64,000 nt of DNA, from contig JACVRA010000113.1 of NCBI GenBank assembly GCA_019828545.1, positions 1 to 64,000 of the forward strand, read 5' to 3'. Numbering within the stretch: position 1 is the stretch's first letter; each line of letters begins with the position of its first letter. Below, piece by piece: positions 22,724 to 35,100 of the stretch. The notes beneath the pieces were generated by a model. That model did not search any database. It saw only the letters and a program-made list of their open reading frames with translations, and was not told where the DNA came from. The DNA is from Paracamarosporium sp. OC-R06-R3. Taxonomy: Eukaryota > Ascomycota > Dothideomycetes > Pleosporales > Didymosphaeriaceae. The position numbers and the translations under genes are program-made.

Positions 22724-23448
22724 TTGTAACTTCTGGCTATATGTGGGCCTGTTCTAGACAACGAATGCATCTTGCTGGCGACACAAAACACCAAGGCTCC
22801 TGTTAAGGTAGTGTCTTGGCTTGCCACATTATGTCAAAGCCAGTCCTGAATGGAGAAAAAATGACTTCATGGAACTGTGCTTGTGGAAACTCCAGTCTTG
22901 AGAAAGAGCCACGTGAATGCAAACGCCCTTCGAGATTCCATTAAAACTCAAGTGGCTGTTGGCGCTGATAAAGGGAACACGACTCCGGCCCACGCATCCC
23001 GTGGATCGAAGGCTCACATGAGACGCCAAATACACAAACCTCTCGATCGGACCAAACGTTCGGATCAGAGTTCAAAGCATGGATCATCATAACATGCACG
23101 GTCCAAATTCTTGCAAATGCGCTTTGTTCTTTCCAACGCATTGCCTAGTGGCGCCGCAACCTCTAAAGCGGCCGACACGGTGATAGTGGTCAAGGAGACA
23201 AAGAAGAAAGGATTGAGGGCTCGAGGGATGCAAAGTATATGTCCACATGTGAAGGTATTGAGTCTGTGGATGTTTTACTCAAGAACTCGACATGATGCTT
23301 AGAGCCGGTAAATGTGACCAATAAGGAGGCTGCAGATGGGCCCGCGGTCTTCGACCCCACTACGAAGCTCTGCCCCACCCATCCCGCAATGTCTCGAACT
23401 CTGTGTCTTTAACGCCTTAAATGACGCGTCAATCGTTCTTCACCTACC
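22724..23448. other. Divergent promoter region (kinase / SLD5)
   Basis: These 725 bases separate the ATG of the minus-strand kinase gene and the ATG of the plus-strand SLD5 gene, so both promoters must lie here. No clear TATA element was picked out. No further coding region is supported. Confidence 0.4.
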
Positions 23449-24227
23449 ATGGACATCGATGACTTGCTTGCCGAAGTCGCGGTGGACACGACTCGGCAAG
23501 AAACGCGTGACTTGCAGGAGTTGACGCGTTCATGGGTTGCGGAGCGCGTCGCGCCAGAGATATTGCCGTGGCCATCCGACCTGATGGAGCGCGTGTTGGA
23601 CCGGATACGGCGACAGGCAAGCTTGCAACTGGTCGCCAAAGAGACGCAGCGACACTAATGCGAGCGGACAGATTGAGCTTGTGGAAGATCAGACGGGGAA
23701 CATGGACCCCAAGACGAACTTCAAGCTCATCGTTATCCAGACCGAGCTCGAGCGATTCAAGTTCCTCGTGCGCAGCTTCCTGCGGGCAAGGTTAAACAAG
23801 GTTCGTTTCTTCTACGCTCGCGCGCAGTCCTAAGCTTATATGCTGCTCCGCGCAGATCGACACGCACCCGCTTCATATCCTCGAGCAGCACGCCGCCTCC
23901 GCTACAGACGTGCAACCGCTTCTCTCGCCCTCGGAACAGCAGTACCTTACGAGCCACCAAGCGCTTCTCTCCTCGCATTACGCTTCATCGTTCCTTTCCC
24001 AGTTCCCAAACAGTCTGCAGAGAATGGACGATACCACGGGCGGGATCAGCATGATAGATAAACCCGACGAAGATGCAGCCGTTTTTGTCAGGGTGCTAAG
24101 GGATGTAGGGGAGGTAGCGGTTGAGGGGACGGACAAGCGGCTTGAGATGAAAAGGGGGGATGTTTGGGTCGTCAGGTGGAGTGCTATTCGGGGCTGGGTG
24201 GCGAGTGGAGATTTGGAGTTGATATGA
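23449..24227 (+). CDS. SLD5: GINS complex subunit Sld5
   Basis: The model is join(23449..23616, 23672..23800, 23856..24227), 222 residues, the usual size for Sld5. The N-terminus [10 protein letters not shown] and the helical part through [19 protein letters not shown] and [15 protein letters not shown] match the GINS A-domain. The C-terminal B-domain (about 165-222) has [37 protein letters not shown] and GDLELI. GINS (Sld5-Psf1-Psf2-Psf3) joins Cdc45 and Mcm2-7 to form the CMG replicative helicase; the Sld5 B-domain is needed for assembly. Intron 1 has a GC donor (CAG|GCAAGC), intron 2 a GTTCGT donor. Both junctions restore conserved sequence (RRQ-IEL and LNK-IDT). Confidence 0.93.
23617..23671 (+). 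other. SLD5: GC-AG intron in SLD5
   Basis: The exon ends CGACAG, the intron starts GCAAGC and ends GGACAG, with a CACTAAT branch-like site. Length is 55 nt, as for neighbouring introns. Splicing here joins RIRRQ to IELVED as in other Sld5 proteins. Without removal the frame meets a stop in the intron. No GT donor in suitable phase lies nearby. Confidence 0.8.
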
Positions 24228-25473
24228 GGGCCATACTTGGCCTTTGAGATTTGGTCAATATGAGCGAAAAAACGACATATGTCGGCCTGGCATCTAGACG
24301 AGAACACGACACGATATACACGGTCGCAGAGAGAAGGACAGCAGCCGAAATAGGTGCGACAATGGCGTCAAGAGGACGAAGAAGAGCAGCGGGTAGAAGC
24401 GTGAGCTGCAGCTAAAGAGCGCGGATAAAGATCCAGACAAGATCTGTACACTAGATAGCACCAGAGGCATACGCATCATGTCACAGTCAACCTCAGCAAC
24501 CACACTCCCATCCATCTTGAACTTCATTCCTGAAGATATCAAAGCTGAGTGAGCCGACAATGGCATCCCATTCCGTAGACCGAGGCCAGACGACCAAGCT
24601 TGACCTGACAACATGTTCGGCAAACCTTAATTAAAACCAAACATAGTTTTAACTATGACACTGAACAACGTACGAATGGCTCCCTTTGGCACGACTTATC
24701 TCGCTAGGCAAGGCAAAGAATGTAGTGGTTGGTATGTGACTATGGTGGCTGTTCGTTGCTTTTGCCAAGGATACCGGTTTCATAACGGTACCTGACGCTT
24801 CATAACGGTATGTTGATGATTTTGCCAAGGCCATGGTCGACAATCACAAAGGCAGCAGTCAGGATCATATCAGCGGGCGGAATTCTCCAGATGGAGGTTC
24901 CTCCGGTCTCTATCTACGCACCCAGGCGTACGCGATCTTCACGTATACCTCAAGCTAGTCTCGGAGCCAGTCGAAGAAGAGATGGCCTTGATGACCGTAT
25001 ATGGGTATTTGATGATACTAGTGGAGATCATCTTCCCCGGTACTAGCATCACCCTCGTCAATGCTATCATGCAATACTCACCTTTAAGTTAAGCAATCAA
25101 AAATCCCATAGCCACAAGATCAATCGCACGAGCGCCTATAGAAGGATTTCATTCTCAAGGAACCATTCGTAAGTATACACGGAATTGCCGCGAAGCGATA
25201 GGGACCTCCATATTGAAGAATAAACTGGGATAATGGTGGTGAAAGAAAGTCAGAGCTATGCCGCCGTGCACTGTTTCTTGCAAACACTTACGATAACTTC
25301 CAAAACACTGCTTGTACCCACACAGAGCCAGTGTTTCAAAGTAGCAGTTACAGCTGCAGCTTCTAAAAGTGAACATAGAAACGAAAGGGTGAATGTCAAT
25401 CACAACATTTTGCTGTTGGTGCAATAGGGGTATCTTAGTTAACTAGGTAAACTCACTCGTCGTCACTGAGTTT
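24228..25473. other. Convergent intergenic region (SLD5 / HET gene)
   Basis: Open frames here (for example 24294-24623 minus and 24810-25046 plus) have no recognised domain. Short direct repeats are visible: TTTGCCAAGG at 24761-24770 and 24821-24830, and TTCATAACGGTA at 24779-24790 and 24799-24810. No gene is supported. Confidence 0.4.
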
Positions 25474-27908
25474 CTAGACTAAATAAACTTGCTTCATTTC
25501 CCCATGCAGATCAGTGGCTTCGCCATCCATAAGCCCGTACACAAAGCAGTCACCGACCATTTTTCGGCAGCCATGCGACTCGTTGCATAGCCCGTCACGA
25601 CCGCTTCGTCCTATCAGTGTCGTTACCGGTGTACCAGTACATTTCTTGATATTATGCGAGCGACCGAAGTGCGGAAGTTGCGCAGGAGTATGGGTAGCGC
25701 TGAGAAGGAAAGGGATCTTGCTATTCGATAATACCCACACCTCATCACCGAGCTGTGCCGTCCTGGGACCGAATCCTATGTAGCCTTTAGATGTGACGAA
25801 AAAGCGCCGCGAGGTCGTGGCTGTTTTCAGCGCATAGTGAATAGACGAGATGCCCTCGTCCAAGTCTCGTTGAGTGAAGGTTGCAGTGCGGCTGAGCGTA
25901 TCACGGGAGATGCAGCGAGACCACATGCGCCACGCTCTGTAAGCTTCAAAATCCTCGCTTGTTGCTCTGCGATACGAGTCTGTGTTGTTAGTGGCGTGCG
26001 TGTCAGCAGAATTTCCTAGATGATTAGTGTGAACAACGTCTCCGATGAGCGTCCTCCAGAAGGCTTCGTCGTAAGTGCATCCAGTAGGGTAGCAATTCCG
26101 GATTTCCTGATGGCGCTGCGTTTCAAAATTCCAGCTCCGGATTGCGGAAAGGGTTTCACTAATTTGGCTATGTCGACTGACTTCTCCGACTGCGATAATG
26201 TAATCCGTATAAAATCCAGAAGCTTCCAGTATAGAGTGTTGCTGGTGAAATCGTACTGGGCTAGTATGACCACCGTTTGCATTGTATAGCCCGAGTGAGT
26301 TAATTCTATCGATTTCAGCCTGGAGGCAGGGCAGGGACCAGTCCATCGCCCATGAGGCAAGGCTCTCAACTCTTTTCCGGTTCAAGACAGCATCTAGATC
26401 CCCGGCAATGACTGTGAGTGACTTCGTTCTTCGAATGATGTTTGCTACAGTCTGAACGAAAGTGGTGCTCGCGTCTATCTGGTAGTCTGGAAGCATCGCC
26501 GGTTGACCTTGCCAGTTGGTCACCAAGCCGAGTAGTGCAAACACCTTGTCGCGTTTGTCGCTCGCTTCAAGCGGACGGAACCGCCACAATAGCGAGAGCA
26601 GGTCTATGTTCCCGAGCGATTTCTGATGGTATTGACGGGCGTTATCTATTCGTAGAACAGCGTTACTGAACGCAGTTAACGTGCCTAAAGGTGTGGGCAC
26701 AAAGTCAGTGTAATGTTCAAAAATCAAAGGAGTGTGTGGCAGTGGGTGCGTAGCCAGCTGTCAATGTCTGAAAGTTTTAGATACGAGTAGGGGAGTCTGA
26801 GAGTTTCAGATGATTTCCAGCACGAGCACCCACTTTGTACCCCGGCACTACTTACTTTGCCCGCGAAAAGCACCAGACAGGTCGAGGCAGAAGGTTTGAC
26901 GGTCACAAGCAAATCGAGTTGCCGCTTCAGCAAACATTGTCCAGGGCGCAGAAAGTTGGCCATAATGTACAGTCGCTTTCCGTGAAAGAACGGTTTCTTG
27001 AATGACCCAGATACGAGTCCACTACTTCGTGGTTAGAACCAAAGTACGAAGAAGCGGGGCGATCTAATCAGAAGTCCGATCAAGACTATCTTGTTTGGGG
27101 AGCCGCTCACCCAAGGTCTGCTCATGATCCTTTCAAGCCCCGCCCAGACTCTGGATGATCTTGAGCCTACCACATGTACATCTCCAGACAGCAAGTCATA
27201 CAAACTTTGGTCATGGTCGTACCTGGCCCAAAGCTTGCTCTCCTCATGCTTGAGCATCTCAAGCACCCTTTGCGATGTACCCTGTGCTAGGCTCGAAATA
27301 AGACAGAACGCCCCGAATACGTCGTTCGGGACTTCAGAGGAGCTGAGGTCGTCGTGTAGGCAGTCCTGTAGATACTCGTTCAACATATACTCATCTGCAG
27401 CACCCCCATGCCAGACTAGTCGAAGTGGTCCTCCTTGTTGTTGATAAATTTTATTCGAGGTTGAACCGCAAGAATAGCTGAAGCGCTGTCCGACCTCATC
27501 TTTCTGCGTTTGCTCGCCCAGCCATATCACGGTCTCGCGACTGTTTTGGTAAATCTGACCCATGAGTCCGACCTGGTGTGAGCGCTCGGAAGTATCCGCT
27601 TGATTGATGCATAAAGCATCAACCCAAACGTTCGTATTGCGAAGAGGATGTCGAAGTCGGCGAAGTATCGTGGAGAGATTCTCGGACACGGGGACCCGAG
27701 TGCCATTGCAAGTTATGAGTACTTGCTTTGTTGCGTTGACATTGCCCCAAGTGTATGATATGGCAATATAATGGTTGCGCGCTTCAACAATGGGACTTTC
27801 AAATAACTCGCATTCGATGTCTCTGCTAAACGCATTGGGGAGTAACCGGAGCAAACGAATCGTTTGTGCCTGCGCGGGTAATGGTGCATAGATACTATCC
27901 AAGGCCAT
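25474..27908 (-). CDS. HET-domain protein (heterokaryon incompatibility type)
   Basis: The model is complement(25474..26684, 26856..27021, 27111..27908), 724 residues with matching phases. The N-terminal half is a HET domain: YIAISYTWGN, NVWVDALCINQADTSER, QVGLMGQIYQNS and VIWLGE, then RPW-WTRIWVIQE, where intron 1 (89 nt, GTGAGC donor) splits the motif. After intron 2 (171 nt, long for this window) comes DKRDKVFALLGLV, the usual second block of these proteins, and a variable C-terminal part. The acceptor of intron 2 (CTTTAG at 26685) was chosen because it keeps frame; acceptors nearer the donor bring in stops. HET proteins trigger cell death when unlike hyphae fuse, but most family members have no known partner. 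No NACHT, WD40 or ankyrin part is seen. Confidence 0.85.
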
Positions 27909-28842
27909 CGCAACGGCTCTGGAAAGATCGCTTACATTGCAATCACCGAACTGTCATGTCGATGGGAAGAAGTCGTGACATGGTGTTGCGACCACTAAGC
28001 CGAAGCTCAGCCTCTCAGGCACGCCCCCGCAGCAAGCGATGGCGTTGACTCAGCCACGGGTTCGCATCCGTCGCGATTCTATTAGTGAGTAGTCTAAGGA
28101 CGATATGAGACTAATGAAACTTGAGCGCCGAACGCATTGCCGTGCTCGATGTTGACGTGTGAAGCAAGCCAGGCGCAAAATATCTCGACAGAACGAGATG
28201 GATGCTCCGACCCCCCACCGGTTACGTGTAGGGTAGCTTACCTGTGCAGAAATTCTGCCCATTACTCTCGGTCCACATATTCGAAACGTATCCGGCGGAA
28301 GTTTGGTTGTCTTGTTGTATTTCCAATCTTGCTCGACGATGCATGAGGGACGGTCCTTCTTGGGGTGCTGGCCGGGTAGAAAGCGAGTTTCAGAAACATG
28401 TGCAAGGGGTATTCTCTACGATTGCCACATCAAATAGTCGGTGACAACTTTGGATGTGGTGATTGCAAAATTGCTATGATCCCTTCCCGTAAAGGTGGAG
28501 ACGGATCCACTACGGAACTCGTAACGCGACTCCAGCATCGAGCCCCTCGAGTAGGCCTACCGTGTAACGCTCTCCTAGACAATAGCTTGTATGTGAAATT
28601 TACTGGTAAAGGGACATTCAGCACATGCGATGCAATCACCATTCCGAAACCTCGGCTGAGGCCAGGACGCGAGACCCCCGCATTTTCTTGCCCATTAATC
28701 AAATGAAATCCGAGCGCTTGACTGTTTGGATATAGGCCCATGCGCCGCTTCAAGTGGCATTCATGGGCCCGACGCTCTGTCACTGATCCCCTAAAGCACC
28801 CACATTCTGCATCAGCCTGGAGGCTTAGTTCAACAGCCCAAG
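27909..28842. other. Divergent intergenic region (HET gene / SDR)
   Basis: These 0.9 kb hold the promoters of the HET gene and the SDR gene. A minus-strand frame at 28430-28783 (about 117 codons) lacks any recognisable domain. Nothing further is supported. Confidence 0.4.
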
Positions 28843-30141
28843 ATGCCGATTAGAAGCGAGTGGACGCTTGCACGCGAAGGTATGTTTCACCTCGTTCTTT
28901 GTCGCCGTACGCTGTACATCGGCGCTAGGGAGGAGCCACACTACCCGGCGCCATCCGCCCCAAGCTTCACAGCCGCTTGAATAGCTTACTACCAACGCAT
29001 CTCTAGGCTGGACATTGGATACCACCACGCGCCTTCTCAAGGCCACGGCATTCAATCCCATTATCACGCTCCCGCTGGTTCTCGCCGCGAAATATACCTC
29101 GCGGGGCTCGCTGCTCGCCTCTCAAAATGCCTCTCTCTTCCGCCATTTGAAGACGTTCGCTACCTTGAGCGTGCTGGGCCTCCTCAGCAGCTGGCTCGAC
29201 GACAAGGTCATCAATAACTGGAAGAGCGACGATGAGTGGGACTGGAACAAGGAGGTCGTGGTGGTAACGGGCGGCAGTGATGGCATCGGCAAGTTTATCG
29301 TGCAGCTGCTAGCAGAGAAGGGCATCAAAGTCGCCGTGCTGGACGTGCAACAGCTCACATACGAGGGTAAGCCTTCCTCTGTCTTGAAGAAAAACAACAA
29401 CAACAACTAACACATGATGTAGCACCTCCCTCAGTCCACTACTTCCACTGCGATCTCGCCTCCAAAGACGCAATCACCGCCGCCGCATCCTCTATCCGCA
29501 CCACCCTCGGCGACCCTACCGTCCTCATCAACAATGCCGGCTGCGCACGCGGAAAAACCATCCTCGACTCCACAGAAAGCGACATCCGCCTCACCTTCAA
29601 CGTAAACACCCTCGCGCACTACTTCCTCGCGCAGGAATTCCTCCCCCACATGATCCAGCGCAACCACGGCATGATCGTCACCGTCGCCTCGCTAGTCGCC
29701 TACCTCCCCATACCCAACATGGTCGACTACGCCGGATCCAAAGCCGCCTCCTTGGCCTTCCACGAGGGCCTCTCCGCCGAACTCGCGACGCGCTACAACG
29801 CCGATAAGGTGCGCACTGTAGTCATGTGCCAAGGATATACGCGGACGGCGCTGTTCGAGGGCTTTGCGGGTCGCTCGCTGTATCCCGAGACGGTGGCCGA
29901 GGGGATTGTCAAGGCTGTGTTGAAAGGGAGGAGCGCGCATTTGATACTGCCCGAGAACAACTGGGGCATCGTACCCAAGATTAGAGGATGGCCGCTGTGG
30001 ATGCAGTATGGGATACGGAAGGGGCTGAAGAACTTGATGAACAAGTGGAGTGGAAGGCAGGTTGTCCAGCCGAGTGAGATCAAGGCGGAGAAAGAGAAGA
30101 AAGGGGTGGAGGAGAGTGCTGTGCTGGTCGAGGAGCGGTAG
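28843..30141 (+). CDS. Membrane-anchored short-chain dehydrogenase/reductase
   Basis: The model is join(28843..28879, 29007..29366, 29423..30141), 371 residues with phases 1 and 1. The 37-base first exon (MPIRSEWTLAREG) was accepted because the frame at 29007 has no ATG and a GTATGT donor plus CTCTAG acceptor fit. Residues about 30-75 hold hydrophobic stretches (NPIITLPLVLAAKY, TLSVLGLLSSWL) that may anchor it in a membrane. The Rossmann fold follows: VVVVTGGSDGIG (nucleotide site), HCDLAS, LINNAG, then a catalytic Ser in VASLVAY and YAGSK with Tyr and Lys. The order fits classical SDRs of the 17-beta-HSD/retinol dehydrogenase (SDR16C-like) group acting on lipid substrates; the real substrate is unknown. 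A short basic tail ends the protein. Confidence 0.88.
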
Positions 30142-30568
30142 ATTGATGAAGACATTGGACTCTTGAGATAATTGGATTAGCGCACCTGGTACGTATAGTG
30201 AATTAAGCATGGCGGATGAAGATACCTATATCCTGCTCATCATTGTAGTAGGAAGACCGGTTCTCGGCATATTATAGTGATTTAGAACACTGTTCACTTT
30301 AGGGTATTGTCGTGGAGATGTAGTCTTAGTGAAAACAACTCCTCACTTCATTTATAGACTGTGAGCGTCGACTGAAACATCAATTGTGTACAATTAAGAA
30401 ATACAATGCTATATAGGTATACGCACGCTCATATCGTAGCAAAGTAGAAAAGAAAATTAACATAGGAAATTCGTTAGTGAGGTATCACCACCAAAACGCC
30501 GCTGAAACCCAGCATCTCCCTTACAATGATAAGACCAAAACCAATCCATCGCTATGCAAGAACCATGT
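30142..30568. other. Convergent 3' region (SDR / giant gene)
   Basis: These 427 bases lie between two convergent stop codons and probably hold both 3' UTRs. I see no gene in them. Confidence 0.4.
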
Positions 30569-32176
30569 CTAAATCATGTTGCTCCCGTCCAGATCCATGA
30601 TTGAGCTTTCGGGCGCAATACTAGTCGCGCTTCTCTTGCGACTATCCACACTCATCGCTCCGCTCATTACCCTCACCACCTTCTTATTATTGGGCCGCGC
30701 AACAAGTACCTGTGCGGGGCACACAACAATCTCGTCGTCTCCTTCTCCAAAGTCATCTCCCTTTTTCACCACCAAGGGGAATAACACAATCTTGACAACT
30801 GCGTTGCGCGCCTCGAGTTCGTCGTTCGAGGTTTCTTGACCTGAGCGCTCGTTCATGAGGGACGCGTTGAAAGTTACTTTTGCGACTAGGTCGCCGTTGG
30901 TATCATATTCGGGCTGGAGGGGTGGCAGCATAATGTATTCTGCTCGCTGCGTGCGCATTTCAATAGACAAAGAAACCGCAAGCCGCATTACATTTCGCAA
31001 CGATTCCTGGATTTGGCGTTGGAGGTGCGAAGGAGGTGGTAACAGAGTTGCGAGTGTGCTGTAGATCTCGTGGACGACAGCTTCTGTGTCCTGAGCGCGT
31101 TGTTGGACAAAAGGTTCGCGCTTTGAGAGTAGGGTAAGGGTGATGGCACGCCATTGAGCCACGGCGCGTGTTGGTCCGACTTCTGACAGTGTCTTCTCCA
31201 GCGACTTGAGCTTCTGTCTCTGTTCTCTGTCCATACCAAAAAGGTACCTGGTAAAGACATACTCCCAAATCATCGTCATGACCACTGACATGAAGACGTC
31301 ACGACGCTTCACACGATCTGCGAGAAGCATATCGACATCCGAGCCATCGAGGATGGCATTATCCAAGCGGGTATCGATCTTTTGCCGAGTCGCGGCGTCT
31401 AACCTAGTGTCCGCAGTGACTTCAGACGATAGGCGACAAGCACGAGCATCTGAGAATTTGGAGAAGCGCAGCACCCATTGCTGAACGTGTTGACAAAGCT
31501 GTTGGCATGCGCTATCGAAATAGTCCTCATCACGGACTGTGAGGAAGCTTTCGTTTGGCTTCTTGGAAGCTAATATCTGTTGTTGCAGGTTCTTGATTTG
31601 TTCTCGTGCGCTTTCCAACTCCGTGTTCAGACGGTTGATTTCAGCGTTGCGTTCGTCGATAGCAAGCCCAATTTCTGCAGCTATGGCAGCTTGCATACCA
31701 CTCGTTAGCTGATTGTGCTGAGCTCGCAGTTGCTCGAGCTCTCTCGTAGACTGCTGCCATTGGTCCTGAACGTGTTGGCCCTCAGCTTGAAGTTGCGCAT
31801 ATCGCGCATTGGCATCGTTGGTGAGGTTACGATTGGCGTCAGTAAGTTGGTTGTTTAGTTCAGTAAGCTTAGCGATCTCTTGTTGAAGACGGTGCAGCGT
31901 ATCTCGGAGCTGCCCAATATCAATGTCCTTCTGGTGCAGCTCACGATCACGTGCCTCTACGGCCTCGGAAACGACCTGCTGGTCAACGTCACGCTGGTAG
32001 GATGCTTGCTGAAGCGTCTCCTCAGCCTTGAGTCTCGCCTCTTCGAGCGATCTGTTCTGTGCTGCAAGGTTTTCAAGTTGTGACTGCAAGTCCAAGATTT
32101 GCATGCTCTGTCGCTTGCGCACGCTGGGCGGTCGTGTTGGTGACATCGGCGAGCCTTGGGCCTCGCCCCATGCCTC
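30569..32176 (-). other. lah: C-terminal domain exon of the giant protein
   Basis: This last exon (535 codons plus stop) differs from the rest: no lysine repeats and few low-complexity tracts. It starts EAWGEAQGSPMSPTRPPSVR, has a coiled coil (QILDLQSQLENLAAQNRSLE onward to about residue 200) and then a helical globular part with conserved-looking aromatic segments (MTMIWEYVFTRYLFGMDREQ). In leashin-type proteins I expect this end to hold the anchoring function at the septum or cortex; that is inference from family knowledge. Confidence 0.6.
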
Positions 32177-35100
32177 CTGCAAAATCTGTTAGCTATTATC
32201 CGAACAGCGTCGCGACGGGAGGTTGAACTTACGTAGACATCGGGCATTTCGGCACGACCCTTGCCTTTGTCTTTCACCGGGTCGTACTTAGAGGAGCTTG
32301 CAATGCCCGCGGCGATGGCTGCGGTTGCTCCGGCAGCGAGTGCGATGCCTGCGAGATTAGATTGCGACTTAGCGTCATGAGCACGGACCTCGCCAATCTT
32401 GGCTGCAGATCGAAGGTCACCTGACCTGCTTCTGTCGATTCTTCGTAGAGAATGTGTTGATCTATTGCTGGCCGCGCTGAGAGGGCGTTCTGCGTCTGGG
32501 CTTCTTAGCTTGACAGAGCGGTCGCTGAAAACACTCGGCGACCGCTGTTCGCCCATTCGCTGTTTGACGGGATCAGTGGTCGATGGAGAGAGGTCGTGTG
32601 GGAGTCGGCGTGCTGGGCTCAATGTCATTGCACGATCGACGCTCTCGTGGACTTGCTGCCATGGTGATCCTCTGGCAGACGGTGAAGTCTCGATCTTGGA
32701 CGGAATATTTTTGCGGCTCGTCGGGGTCGGCGTAACCGGAAGAGGTGATTTCATGCGTTCGGAGAAAGGCTTGGGACTTTGACTTCGTCGAGCTGATTTG
32801 ACATCTCGATCGGGTAAGCCAGCATCAGAGACCTTTCGAGCGTGCTTTTTCTGCAAATGTGTTTCGTCTGGACTAGCTTCCTTGATGGGGTCAAGATAGC
32901 TGCTTGGTGTGCGCGTATGCTTGTTCGAGGGGGTTGATCGTATGCTGGACTTCTCGGCTTTCTTTTCGCTCGGATCGCCAAAAATTGACTGGTAGGGTTC
33001 CTTTTGCTTAATTTCTCTTGTGGGCGATATATCTTCATTGTGAGAGCCCGACCGTATGCGCTTTTCGCGCGTGGGTGATTGTTGCGCATTTCGGGAAGAT
33101 GCCGCGGCCGCGATAGCTGCTCCGACGGTGGCTGCTCCGATGATCGCAATATCCTTGGTGTGCGATCTCGATATGGCCGGGGAAGACTCTCCATACTGAC
33201 GAGTTGAAGGCGACGAGTCGAAGAGATACGAAGTGCGCTCCTTGGTAGCTGAGTCAATGGCGTTAGGTGATGATACTCCTGTTAGAGCCGAAAGATCCGG
33301 TAGCGATGGGCTTCTCGATCGCACCTCGTCGTAACTCTCGAAAGCTCGAGACTGGCGAGGTGTTTCTGGCTCCTTCGATCGCCACTGCTTGTTGTTGTCA
33401 ACTTCTCTAACTGGTTGGCCTGGGACCTCCGTCTTTCTTGATGATCCGAAATCTGCATCATGATAGCCGCTATCACGAATATCGACGTGTGTGGGGAGCT
33501 GCGGGGCACTGGCTGTGGTAGGTGAATCGGCCACGTGTACAGCACTGTCGCGGACATCACCAAATGACCACGTAGGTTCAATGATGGGCGAGTGGCCTCG
33601 AGTACCCGTAGGTTCTGCTGCAACATTCAAACTTGATGGTTCTGGTACTGAGCGTGTGGTGGTATGTGTATGCGAAGGTGTCGAGATAACCGGAGCTGAT
33701 AGTTGTAAGAGGTCGTGCTGAGATGGTCCTGAAAGATGTACACGTTTCTCTTCTGGCTCTGCTTCGGGTGGTACAGGATGCTCTCGTCGTTTTGTTTGAT
33801 GGGGAGACGTATGTCTTGCACCTTCCTGCTTGAGCGATCGATCTCCTGCATGTGTAAATGGATCAAAGGCACCCGCTTGTGACAGGTGTTCAGCTGCGCT
33901 CGTGATCTGTCGATGAAAGCCTGGCAATTCCTTCTCAACAGCGGTATTTCCCAAAGATTTGTCGAGAGGATCTTCCTCCTCTTTTACCTTCTTCATTCGA
34001 CCTTTCTTGTCTTTCTTGTCCTTCTTTTTGGCCGATAGTGCCCAGTCGTCTTCTTCTACCTCCGTCGCCGCCTTCTTTAGGACAGTGGAATCTCTGCCTT
34101 CGTCTGGCGTCGGTAATGCTGGAAATGGGTATTCCTTCGGCTCGACACCACTCAAACTCTTCGGCTCTTGATCAAATGTTGGAGGAAGTTCCACAAAGTT
34201 GTCCGTTTCCTTGCTCTTCTTTCCCTCTTTGACGTTAGAGGTGATCGCACCGAGTACTGCTACACCAGCTGCTGCTGCCATGGTCGCTGAGGCTTTGCTC
34301 TTCTTTCCTTTCTTGCCTGTTTTCCTTTCTCCTGCCGGCTCCTCCTCTACCGTTTGCTTTGTCTCACCTGTGTCCTTCGCCGTAGATTGTTGCTGCTCCA
34401 AATCTTCTTCAAATGGAGTGATTGCACCTGAGGTTGTACTAGACTCATGTGCCGGCTCTATTGTACCAGTGTGCTTCAACTTTGTTTGGCCTTTGCTGTC
34501 TATTTTTCTAGACTGCTCTCTCCAGAATTCATCTGCCGTCTCTAAGCCAGCTTTAGATAAAGATTGGTCAAGTTGTGGTTCGTTAACCTTTTCAGGGTTC
34601 GCTCCGACCCGTCCAGTATCCAACGGGGCAAGCGAACTGTTGGAAGTTTCTTTGACGATCGGCTCAGCTGGAGTCTCGACAGCGAAAGGCACAGCCGTGG
34701 GAGCCTCAATCACTGGAGCCTCGACAACTGGAGACTCAATGTTGTCTTGCGCCAAAGAAGCTTGCTTCTTCTCTTTCTTCGCTTTCTTGCCCTTCTTTGT
34801 CGTTGACATCCCTGGATCATCAACGCTGTCATCTACAGGTGTGGCCTGTGTAGATTGCATAGGGTTCTCCAAATCCCCCAGAACGGCAGATTGCAATACA
34901 TGAGTCGTTTGGGGAAGGTCGAGTGGCTTAGTCTGCTCCTCGAGTATTGCACGTTCTGTTGATTGCAAACGAGATTCTGTCCCAAGGGGTAAGACTGATT
35001 TGCTGATATTGTTGTCGGCAGAAGCTACAGCGACAGCATCATCAGGGCGTTGTGCATCGCGGGGCGCTTCAAAAATCGATGCGCGCTTCTTCTTGTCCTT

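Noticed and set aside
28430..28783. 117-codon minus-strand frame between the HET and SDR genes
   Set aside because: No domain, no splice context and a position in a divergent promoter region.
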